Shown here in pieces: positions 1-5,392 of a stretch of 5,503 bases of DNA (position 1 is its first letter; the number at the start of each line of letters is the position of its first letter). This DNA comes from Balneolales bacterium. Its GTDB lineage: Bacteria > Bacteroidota > Rhodothermia > Balneolales > Natronogracilivirgulaceae. The DNA is taken from contig SLQI01000042.1 of assembly GCA_007131535.1 (NCBI GenBank), positions 1-5,503 on the forward strand, written 5' to 3'. Position numbers and translations under genes: made by a program. The notes beneath the pieces were generated by a model, which did not search any database, was not told the DNA's origin, and worked only from the letters and a program-made list of their open reading frames with translations.

Positions 1-442
1 CCTCAAACTCCCCGACCTCGATCCTGGAAACCGGGACGATATTTTCCCCCGGGAACTCAAAGTAGGCACCGACCGGCGCATCACTTTCTAAAATAGCGGG
101 GCCGAGTGATTCAAATGAAAACCGATATGCCTCGCCCGGTTCCAGTGGTGTAAACTCATCAGCCGGCTCAAGCTTGTAGAACGACCCGTTGATATGGGTG
201 AGCTCTACCTCCGAAGGAATGGTTCCCACATCGATCATTCGCATCAGATTGAACCAGAGTTTCCAATCCCCGGCCAGTGTTTGTTCACTTTCATTATGGA
301 AGGTCAGGGTTGATTCAAACCGGCCATCCATATTCCGATCAACATTCCATGACAGGTAAAAATCATTTTCGTCCGGTGAGAATTCACATCCAACCATAAA
401 CCAGACAGCAATCAACATTAATGAGAACCAGTTCCGTAGCAT
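1..442 (-). CDS. Lipoprotein, N-terminal part of a GH20 beta-N-acetylhexosaminidase (partial)
   Basis: Reading the minus strand from ATG at 442 gives 147 open codons plus one base before the window edge, so the C-terminus and any catalytic domain are missing. Residues 1-18 form a hydrophobic lipoprotein signal peptide ending in the lipobox MVGC, with Cys19 as the lipidation site. Residues about 28-127 resemble CHB_HEX, the N-terminal carbohydrate-binding-like domain of chitobiases: a beta-sandwich pattern with LTFHNES, DWKLWFNLMRMID, THINGSFYKLEP, PLEPGE and a closing SDAPVGAY. In that family the domain precedes a GH20b domain and a GH20 barrel that removes terminal N-acetylhexosamine from chitin or peptidoglycan fragments. 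The protein is therefore expected at the outer membrane or periplasm. A GGAG at 447-450 lies 4 nt before the ATG and supports this start. The domain match is by eye. Catalytic residues are not in the window, so the enzyme name is an inference. Confidence 0.72.
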   Translation of the reverse strand, partial: MLRNWFSLMLIAVWFMVGCEFSPDENDFYLSWNVDRNMDGRFESTLTFHNESEQTLAGDWKLWFNLMRMIDVGTIPSEVELTHINGSFYKLEPADEFTPLEPGEAYRFSFESLGPAILESDAPVGAYFEFPGENIVPVSRIEVGEFE

Positions 443-455
443 TATACTCCGTAGT

Positions 456-492
456 TAGTGCCTTTAAGAAAAGCGGTAGTGTCGTAAGAAAA
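456..492 (+). repeat. Two tandem copies of the ~21-bp TAGTGTC...TAAGAAA motif
   Basis: Copy one starts at 456 (TAGTGCCTTTAAGAAAAG) and copy two starts at 477 (TAGTGTCGTAAGAAAAC), a 21-bp period. The first 15 bases of copy two are identical to the motif on the complement of 2540-2526. The same pair with the same 21-bp spacing recurs on the minus strand from 2561. This looks like one end of a dispersed repeat element whose remainder is absent here, because nothing resembling the 2438-2520 palindrome follows. It lies a few bases upstream of the ribosome binding site of the minus-strand lipoprotein gene, so it is probably within that gene's leader or promoter region. Confidence 0.7.
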
Positions 493-719
493 CACTATGC
501 GGTTTTACTAAAAATCCAATATAATGAATAGGGCAGGATTTAATGAATCTCAAGCAAAACTCGGTATCTTAACCATCGCTGCTGATATTTAACAACATTT
601 TGACCAAACCGGTATCACCTTCCTTATTTCCTTGATGTCGAAATCCTTGTCATCATCATACACGAAACCGAAGTGTTTCGGGCATATTTCAGAACTTAAA
701 AACCCGACAAGGCAGAGCT

Positions 720-725
720 GGGTGA
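720..725 (+). promoter_or_regulatory. Ribosome binding site supporting the TTG start at 730
   Basis: GGGTGA lies 4 nt before the TTG at 730 and matches the GGTGA part of the Shine-Dalgarno consensus. The next in-frame ATG, at 766, is preceded by no comparable purine-rich site. This favours translation from TTG, although a start at 766 cannot be excluded. Confidence 0.5.
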
Positions 726-729
726 AAAA

Positions 730-2400
730 TTGACTTTAAAAAAGTTTGTTGGTTTACCATACTCCATGATACTATTTCGAAAACTATCCATAACGGGCTT
801 AGTTGTCGGCACTTTTTTTACGGCGCTTTCACTTACCCCTTCACTGTTGCCGAGGGAAGATGTCCTTCAGGGCATAACTACCGGACTATCCTTTACTGTC
901 GGCTATGCACTTGGTGTGCTTATAATCTGGCTTTGGCATTTTTTCGAGCTACCGGATATCAGCCCCCGTATTCTGAAGTATCTGAAATATACTACAATCG
1001 GCATTTGTATTATTACGATGATACTCTTCCTCTGGCAGGCTGTAGGCTGGCAGAATTCACTCAGAGCATTAATGGATATTGAGGAGACGGCCAGTATCCG
1101 TCCGGTTTTAATCACTATAGTGGCCGGAGTTATTTTTCTGACCCTGCTGGGGTTTGCCCGGCTGTTTCACCTTACGTTCCGCACGATCACACTCCGGTTA
1201 CAACAGTACGTTCCCCCGAGAGTCTCCATCGTTTCCGGTTTGCTCGCATCATTTTTTATTTTCTGGGCTATCATAGACGGCGTATTTTTTACCGCCGTTC
1301 TGCGCACTGCCGACTCCACTTATCACTATATCGACAGCCGAACCCACCCGGAGTTTGAACAGCCGTACGACTCACTACGCTCCGGAAGTGAGCAATCGCT
1401 GGTTCTATGGGAAGATATGGGTATGCGGGGCCGCCAGTACCTGAATAGCGGACCCACCAGGGAAGACATCAAGGTATTTACCGACCAACCCGTGAAGTCA
1501 CCCATCCGGGTGTATGCAGGTATTCAATCCGAAGAATCGCTTGAAGCCCGGGCTGAGCTGGCTTTGGCTGAGCTAAAACGGGTAAACGCTTTTGACCGTT
1601 CGGTTTTACTGCTGATCACCCCCACCGGTTCAGGCTGGGTGGATCCCAAAGCCATTGATCCTCTTGAATACTTGTTTCGGGGTGATATCGCCAGTGTGGC
1701 GGTACAATATTCCTACCTGCCCAGTTTCCTGACTATCGCATTCGAAAACGAGTTCGGCACCGAACTGTCCCGAATATTGTTTCGCAAAATTTACGACTAT
1801 TGGTCTGATCTTCCCGAAAACGAACGGCCCTATTTATATCTTCACGGCCTCAGTCTCGGGGCTCAGATCTCAGACCGCTCATTTGACCTGTTTGATATCA
1901 TAGAAGATCCCTTTAATGGGGTGCTTTGGAGCGGCCCGCCCTTCAGGATGTCTACCTGGCAGAGAGTCACGGAACAACGCGACCCCCGCTCCCCGGCCTG
2001 GCTGCCGAAATTCCGGGATGGGGAGGTAGTCCGCTTTGCTAATCAGGACGGAGGCCTTAAGAATGCGGCTTCCGAATGGGGTGATTTCCGTATCGCATTT
2101 TTGCAATATGCCAGCGACCCGGTCACCTTTTTTGATCCACGTTACGCAACCCGTCAGCCCGAATGGCTTCAATCTCCGCGTGGGCCGGATGTTACAGAAT
2201 ATTTACGCTGGTATCCCTTTGTAACCATGCTGCAGCTCTTCACGGATATGTCTGCCGGAACCGCTCCGGACGGATATGGGCATCAGTATGCCGCCGAACA
2301 TTATTTCGACTCCTGGCTGGCTCTTACTGAACCCTCGGGCTGGAGCGACGATGAGCTTTCAAACCTGCGACAGATGTTAAAATCCATTGAGGAATGGTAG
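730..2400 (+). CDS. Membrane-anchored alpha/beta-hydrolase, Abhydrolase_9 type
   Basis: A 556-residue protein if started at TTG 730, or 544 from ATG 766. The N-terminal part (about residues 18-190) holds roughly five hydrophobic helices and the phrase SLTPSLLPR, characteristic of the N-terminal membrane domain paired with Abhydrolase_9 (PF15420 with PF10081). The C-terminal part (about 245-545) carries family-like blocks: TPTGSGWVDPKAID at 297-310, GDIASVAVQYSYLPS at 318-332 and SGPPF at 401-405. The nucleophile elbow is GLSLG at 373-377 with Ser375. Asp463 in ASDPVTFF and His518 in GYGHQY are candidate triad partners by position and context. Family members are membrane-bound, and to my knowledge their substrate is not established; an ester or lipid substrate is only a guess. 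The gene stands alone, divergent from its left neighbour and convergent with the OmpA-family operon. GLSLG replaces the more usual GESLG of the family. Confidence 0.85.
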   Translation: MTLKKFVGLPYSMILFRKLSITGLVVGTFFTALSLTPSLLPREDVLQGITTGLSFTVGYALGVLIIWLWHFFELPDISPRILKYLKYTTIGICIITMILFLWQAVGWQNSLRALMDIEETASIRPVLITIVAGVIFLTLLGFARLFHLTFRTITLRLQQYVPPRVSIVSGLLASFFIFWAIIDGVFFTAVLRTADSTYHYIDSRTHPEFEQPYDSLRSGSEQSLVLWEDMGMRGRQYLNSGPTREDIKVFTDQPVKSPIRVYAGIQSEESLEARAELALAELKRVNAFDRSVLLLITPTGSGWVDPKAIDPLEYLFRGDIASVAVQYSYLPSFLTIAFENEFGTELSRILFRKIYDYWSDLPENERPYLYLHGLSLGAQISDRSFDLFDIIEDPFNGVLWSGPPFRMSTWQRVTEQRDPRSPAWLPKFRDGEVVRFANQDGGLKNAASEWGDFRIAFLQYASDPVTFFDPRYATRQPEWLQSPRGPDVTEYLRWYPFVTMLQLFTDMSAGTAPDGYGHQYAAEHYFDSWLALTEPSGWSDDELSNLRQMLKSIEEW

Positions 2401-2416
2401 CATCATACCTGCTGAT

Positions 2417-2561
2417 TAGTGTCTGTAAGAAAACGCCAATTTCGGCATTCTACTCGTTCAAAAATGCTCATGTACGGGCTGTACACTGCGCTTTTTGGGA
2501 GCTTCGCACGCATTGATCCTGGCGATTTCTTACGACACTATAACTTTACTTACAGACACTA
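2417..2561. repeat. Imperfect palindromic intergenic repeat element
   Basis: The left end (2417-2437) and the complement of the right inner end (2540-2521) match at 19 of 20 positions, apart from one extra T in the left copy. A further 13-bp exact inverted copy of the left end (TAGTGTCTGTAAG) occurs as the complement of 2561-2549. On the minus strand the two right-hand motifs start at 2561 and 2540, giving the same 21-bp phase seen at 456/477. The centre (2460-2496) is itself palindromic. The element fills nearly the whole spacer between two convergent genes and ends just before the OmpA-family stop codon at 2563-2565. It encodes no plausible protein, so it looks like a REP- or MITE-type non-autonomous repeat. 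Confidence 0.75.
2460..2496. terminator. Central hairpin, possible bidirectional terminator
   Basis: AAAAA at 2460-2464 pairs with TTTTT at 2492-2496, GC at 2466-2467 with GC at 2490-2491, CA at 2469-2470 with TG at 2487-2488, and TGTAC at 2471-2475 with GTACA at 2481-2485. Small bulges interrupt the stem and the loop is GGGCT. The A-tract/T-tract symmetry and the position between converging genes fit a terminator working in both directions. The stem is not GC-rich, so this role is an inference. Confidence 0.4.
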
Positions 2562-2562
2562 T

Positions 2563-3429
2563 TTAACGCTCTGAAACCGCTCCGTCCTGATCTGAAATAA
2601 TAACTTCAACCCGGCGGTTTTGCTGTCGCCCGGCCGAGGTCTCATTACTTGCCACCGGATGCGCCATTCCCAGTCCTTTGGTTTCAATCCGATCGGAAGC
2701 AATGCCCTGGTTTAAAAGTTCCTGCTTTACGGCATCCGCCCGCTTTTCGGAAAGATCCAGGTTGTACTGCTCTGACCCTATGTTATCGGTGTGCCCTTCG
2801 ATGAGTACATTTCGTTCCGGGTATTCATCGAGGAAACCGGCAAGCTCCGCAACCGTCCGTACACCGCCGGATCTCAGAGTAGCCTCATCAAAATCAAACA
2901 GCACATCCCCGAGAGTCAAAACCAGTCCGCGTTGCGTTTGTCGGGCTTCAAGTTCATCCACTTTCCTGGCCAGCTCTTCCGCCTCTCTTCGAGCCTGTTC
3001 GGCGGCCTCGCGCTCACGCTGTGCTTCTTCCAGCGCTTGTTGTGCGCGGTTTTCTGCGAGCTGAGCCTCGGTGTGGCGAATATCCAGCAGCACTTGCTGA
3101 CGTTCCGGCTCCGCCCGCTCAATTTCATTTTGGGCGGCATTGAGGTTAGCCGTTTCCCGGGCTATAGCCGTCTTTTGCAGCGTCAGATAAGCCTGATGCT
3201 CAATTCTTACCTTATCCGCCTCTTCTTCCCACAACTCAAATCCCAGTTCAAGGGACTCCTCGGCTTCTTTAAGAGCCACAGGCGCAAATTGAACTATCGC
3301 TGTATCTGCTTCCGCCGCCGAGTATTCACTTTTTGCTTCTTCCAACAGGGGATTATCAGCCGGTGGTCCACCACATGCAGCAAGAAACAGTATTGCCGAA
3401 ATAACAGGCAGGAGTAACCATGATTTCAT
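2563..3429 (-). CDS. OmpA-family lipoprotein with helical stalk (Pal-like)
   Basis: A 288-residue protein when started at ATG 3429. Residues 1-18 are a signal peptide ending in FLAAC, with Cys19 as the lipidated residue. Residues about 25-165 are rich in Ala, Glu, Gln and Arg and should form a long helix or coiled coil; the first part resembles the DUF4398-like helical repeats of its partner gene. Residues about 170-280 are an OmpA_C domain: GDVLFDFDEATL, then LIEGHTDNIGS, NLDLSEKRADAV, ETKGLGMAHPVASN and QQNRRVEV. Asp215 (in HTD) and Arg230 (in KRA) keep the 15-residue spacing of the pair that binds diaminopimelate in OmpA domains, so peptidoglycan binding is expected. The likely role is linking the outer membrane to the cell wall from the periplasmic side. 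It is the second gene of an operon, 12 nt after the DUF4398 gene. An in-frame TTG at 3435 is a poorer start because it lies only 2 nt after the Shine-Dalgarno sequence. Confidence 0.9.
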   Translation of the reverse strand: MKSWLLLPVISAILFLAACGGPPADNPLLEEAKSEYSAAEADTAIVQFAPVALKEAEESLELGFELWEEEADKVRIEHQAYLTLQKTAIARETANLNAAQNEIERAEPERQQVLLDIRHTEAQLAENRAQQALEEAQREREAAEQARREAEELARKVDELEARQTQRGLVLTLGDVLFDFDEATLRSGGVRTVAELAGFLDEYPERNVLIEGHTDNIGSEQYNLDLSEKRADAVKQELLNQGIASDRIETKGLGMAHPVASNETSAGRQQNRRVEVIISDQDGAVSER

Positions 3430-3437
3430 GAACAAGC

Positions 3438-3443
3438 CCTCCT
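3438..3443 (-). promoter_or_regulatory. Strong Shine-Dalgarno AGGAGG of the OmpA-family gene
   Basis: On the minus strand AGGAGG runs from 3443 to 3438, 8 nt before ATG 3429. It overlaps the TAG stop (3444-3442) of the upstream DUF4398 gene, so termination of the first gene and initiation on the second are close enough for translational coupling. It decides for the ATG at 3429 over the in-frame TTG at 3435. Confidence 0.85.
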
Positions 3444-3822
3444 AATTCGTGTTTTGCAGTCGATTGCGATTTATCTCTTCTTCCAGAATCCGGATGCTTT
3501 CCCTCAACTCAGTGACCGCCATTCGGGCTTTCCCGGAAAGGGTTTTGATATGTGCCAGCTCCGCATCAACAAGGGCCTGTTCAACATATATTTGAGCTTT
3601 CTCGTAATCCTCTTCTTCGACCGCGCTCCGGGCTGTATCAAGTTTGCGCCTTGCTTCGCGGATTTCGAGAGGTGCGTAGTCTTTAGCTCCAACCTGTTCA
3701 GCCTGTTGGATCGCTATATCAGCCTCGGCAAGCTTTTCAACAGGAAAGTTTGTACTCCCGCACGCTGCCGTTAATCCTGCGACAACCCATATTAATGGGA
3801 TCGCAAAATTGCGTATGTTCAT
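3442..3822 (-). CDS. DUF4398 domain lipoprotein
   Basis: A 126-residue protein from ATG 3822 to TAG. Residues 1-20 form a signal peptide (MNIRNFAIPLIWVVAGLTAA) with Cys21 in LTAAC as a probable lipidation site; the Thr at -3 is slightly off the usual lipobox. Residues about 27-100 show the DUF4398 pattern of short helices with Ala at regular spacing: AEADIAIQQAEQVGAKDYAPLE, then ARRKLDTARSAV and DYEKAQIYVEQALVDAELA. The C-terminal tail (about 103-123) is a charged helix. The molecular function of DUF4398 is unknown to me. Such genes are commonly found next to OmpA-family lipoproteins, as here, which suggests the two products meet in the periplasm at the outer membrane. No strong Shine-Dalgarno precedes the ATG (only TTGAG). 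The promoter should lie in 3823-3900, but I could not identify it. Confidence 0.85.
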   Translation of the reverse strand: MNIRNFAIPLIWVVAGLTAACGSTNFPVEKLAEADIAIQQAEQVGAKDYAPLEIREARRKLDTARSAVEEEDYEKAQIYVEQALVDAELAHIKTLSGKARMAVTELRESIRILEEEINRNRLQNTN

Positions 3823-4040
3823 AACTCAAGGGGTTTTTAAAGTTTTAGGTTAGTCGAATGAATGGATAAATATGTGAGCCTCTGATTTCACACAGCTTCA
3901 CTACCTTCGTTACAATGGAAAAATCAGGTATAACTACTCCTGAATTAAAAAATATGCCACTTACCTTAAACCCGGTGTTGCCAAGTCTTCTTCACAAAAT
4001 TGTAAGCCATTGGCAGCTAATCATCCTGCCTGCACAGGCC
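3823..4040. other. Intergenic region upstream of the lipoprotein operon
   Basis: This 218-bp stretch should hold the promoter for the minus-strand DUF4398/OmpA operon. It shows no convincing protein-coding content. A 60-codon open frame on the plus strand (3915-4097) lacks a ribosome binding site and runs into the repeat that starts at 4041. I see no tRNA, riboswitch or clear operator. Confidence 0.5.
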
Positions 4041-4193
4041 AATCAAAAATCTGATCTCGTTGATCTGCTATCGTTAATCCGCCAAAAACCAGCATAGATG
4101 CCTGAGGGGAGTCAACAACTCTGATCAAAACGCAAATATCGAAACAAGGCCGGCGGATTGCAGATTAGTGACATGTGATTTGTGATGGGTCGG
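4041..4193. repeat. 155-bp tandem repeat unit, copy 1
   Basis: It aligns without gaps to 4196-4348 at an offset of 155 bp with 146 of 153 positions identical. Its ends are inverted repeats: ATCAAAAATC at 4042-4051 matches the complement of 4186-4177 at 9 of 10 positions, ATCTGC at 4063-4068 matches GCAGAT at 4160-4165, and AATCCGCC at 4076-4083 matches GGCGGATT at 4152-4159. The first two blocks are separated by 11 nt in both arms. The left arm carries an extra 7 nt (TATCGTT) between the last two blocks. The core contains a small hairpin (GAGT, CAACA loop, ACTC at 4109-4121). Inverted-repeat ends, no coding frame and tandem duplication suggest a MITE- or REP-like element. Confidence 0.88.
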
Positions 4194-4195
4194 AA

Positions 4196-4348
4196 AATCA
4201 AAAATCTGATCTCGTTAATCTGCTATCGTTAATCCGCCAAAAACCAGCATAGACGCCTGAGGGGAGTCAACAACTCTGATCAAAACGCAAATATCGAAAC
4301 AAGGCCGGCGGATTGCAGATTTGTGATATGTGATTTATGATGGTCCGG
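4196..4348. repeat. 155-bp tandem repeat unit, copy 2
   Basis: This is the second copy of the unit at 4041-4193. The differences fall at 4217, 4254, 4322, 4327, 4337, 4344 and 4345, so five of seven lie in the last 30 bases. The left arm contains two adjacent 14-bp subunits (4210-4223 and 4224-4237) matching at 12 of 14 positions around CGTTAATC, so the arm itself arose by a small duplication. The inverted-repeat ends are kept; the outer block here is the complement of GATTTATGAT. Confidence 0.88.
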
Positions 4349-4427
4349 TCATTGTCTTCAAGATGGAACGAAAACCACTTAGACACAACTTATTCAACTG
4401 CAGCCGTAAATAACCTATGTAGCTTTT
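4349..4427. other. Leader region of the SDR gene
   Basis: This 79-bp segment between repeat copy 2 and the dehydrogenase start is unique sequence. It has no clear Shine-Dalgarno before ATG 4428 (the bases before it are TAGCTTTT) and no promoter I can assign. Confidence 0.4.
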
Positions 4428-5147
4428 ATGTCTGACTCACCTTTTTCAGATCACCATTTTATTGTGACCGGCGGAACCGGCGGGTTGGGGCGAGCCGTGA
4501 TTAAACTTCTGCTGGATCGGGGAGCAACATGCACTATTCCTTGTCTGGATGAGGAAGAAGTGGCGGATTTCCCGTACACCAGCCATAACAAGATCAAAAT
4601 TGTAACCGATGTTGATCTTACTGATGGCGCGCAAAGTGAGCAGTTTTTCAAAACGGCCTCCAACCAACAGCCGATCCGGGCATCGTTGCACCTGGCCGGC
4701 GGTTTTGGAATGGGATCCATTGAAAAAGTGGATACCGATGATTTTCTCAAAATGCTTCACATCAATACGGTCACTTGTTTCAATAGCTGCAAATATGCCA
4801 TTGAGGTGTTTCGTATGCAAAAAAGCGAAGGCAGGATAGTTAATGTGGCCGCAAGGCCTGCCGAATTTCCACGTCAAGGAAGCAACCTGAGCGCCTACGC
4901 TGCAAGCAAAACGGGTGTAGCCGCATTAACCCAATCCCTCGCACAGGAAGTCCATGACGATGATATTCTGATCAATGCCGTTTCTCCCTCCATCATTGAT
5001 ACGCCGGCTAACCGATCGGCCATGCCCAAAGCTGACCATAACAAATGGCCCAAACCGGAAGAAATCGCTGAAACCATACTTTATTTAGCCTCCCCGGCCA
5101 ATACCCTTACCCACGGAGCGATTGTACCGGTATACGGCAAGAGCTAA
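4428..5147 (+). CDS. Short-chain dehydrogenase/reductase (SDR), Ser-less active site
   Basis: A 239-residue protein, normal for a classical single-domain SDR. The cofactor motif is TGGTGGLG at residues 14-21 (TGxxxGxG) after the first beta strand. LAGG at 89-92 replaces NNAG, and Asn113 in HIN matches the conserved helix-4 Asn. The YxxxK pair is Tyr157 and Lys161 in AYAASKTG. The late block INAVSPSIIDTPANRSAMP at 182-200 and the C-terminal GAIVPVYG are shared by a recognisable SDR subgroup. The catalytic Ser normally found three residues after Asn139 is Ala142 (VNVAARPA); related proteins as I recall them read NVGSRAA there. Dihydropteridine reductases are an SDR example that works without this Ser. 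The protein is cytosolic, with NAD(H) or NADP(H) as cofactor and an unknown substrate. It is a single gene flanked by repeats on both sides. I kept the ATG at 4428 although no good ribosome binding site is visible. Confidence 0.9.
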   Translation: MSDSPFSDHHFIVTGGTGGLGRAVIKLLLDRGATCTIPCLDEEEVADFPYTSHNKIKIVTDVDLTDGAQSEQFFKTASNQQPIRASLHLAGGFGMGSIEKVDTDDFLKMLHINTVTCFNSCKYAIEVFRMQKSEGRIVNVAARPAEFPRQGSNLSAYAASKTGVAALTQSLAQEVHDDDILINAVSPSIIDTPANRSAMPKADHNKWPKPEEIAETILYLASPANTLTHGAIVPVYGKS

Positions 5148-5157
5148 AAAACACACT

Positions 5158-5268
5158 GCCGGCTGTCGGAGGAAGGAAACCAATGCCACCAGCTCCACAA
5201 CCCGATAACTAAACCAATCCCCCAACAGCAATCCTACGGCTGTCGGCTTCAAACCACCGGCAACTTCG
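5158..5268. repeat. 111-bp exact direct repeat, copy 1 (235-bp offset)
   Basis: These 111 bases are identical to 5393-5503, with no mismatch found by reading. The match begins at GCCGGCTGTCGG, 10 bp after the SDR stop codon, and stops in this window only because copy 2 reaches the edge. CGGCTGTCGG occurs twice inside the unit (5160-5169 and 5237-5246), 77 bp apart. No credible protein is encoded. Confidence 0.9.
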
Positions 5269-5314
5269 GCAACCACAGGCTATCAAGTCAGCTGTTATGG
5301 AAGCAATGGATACA

Positions 5315-5382
5315 ACCGGTCAGCCCGGCCTTGAGCCTGGAAAAACTTTTTGCAACTGCTTTCCCGGGCCGGACAGACCGGG
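5315..5382. other. Inverted repeat in the spacer of the 235-bp unit
   Basis: ACCGGTCAGCCCGGCC (5315-5330) and GGCCGGACAGACCGGG (5367-5382) are complementary at 13 of 16 positions around a 36-nt loop. The loop contains a small A/T palindrome (AAAAACTTTTT at 5341-5351). The GC-rich stem could form a stable RNA or DNA hairpin. It may end transcription from the SDR gene, but no T-run follows the stem. Confidence 0.5.
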
Positions 5383-5392
5383 AGGCGCCACC

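Larger units (their letters stand above)
443..729. other. Divergent intergenic region
   Basis: This 287-bp spacer separates the divergently read GH20-like lipoprotein and the membrane hydrolase, so promoters for both should lie here. I could not assign a -33/-7 pair (TTTG and TAnnTTTG) or a -35/-10 pair with acceptable spacing on either strand. It contains the tandem repeat motif at 456-492 and a small perfect palindrome at 663-680 (CGAAAC, 6-nt loop, GTTTCG). Otherwise it is AT-rich and non-coding. Confidence 0.6.

Noticed and set aside
730..760. TTGACT at 730 with TACCAT at 755 as a sigma-70 style promoter
   Set aside because: The spacing is 19 bp, the -10 match is weak, and TTG 730 is better explained as the start codon.
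2678..3417. Long plus-strand open frames opposite the OmpA-family gene
   Set aside because: They are antisense shadows of a GC-balanced coding sequence with clear domain content on the minus strand.
3915..4097. A 60-codon plus-strand open frame starting at ATG 3915
   Set aside because: No ribosome binding site, no recognisable domain, and its last 19 codons are made of the tandem repeat unit, so it is probably chance.
4041..4348. CRISPR array
   Set aside because: The units are contiguous 155-bp copies with nearly identical interiors, not short repeats with unique spacers.
5085..5276. A 63-codon minus-strand frame from GTG 5276, with a related open frame in copy 2 down to 5320
   Set aside because: The frame is created by the repeat and then runs into the antisense of the SDR gene; the C-termini of the two copies are unrelated and there is no domain.
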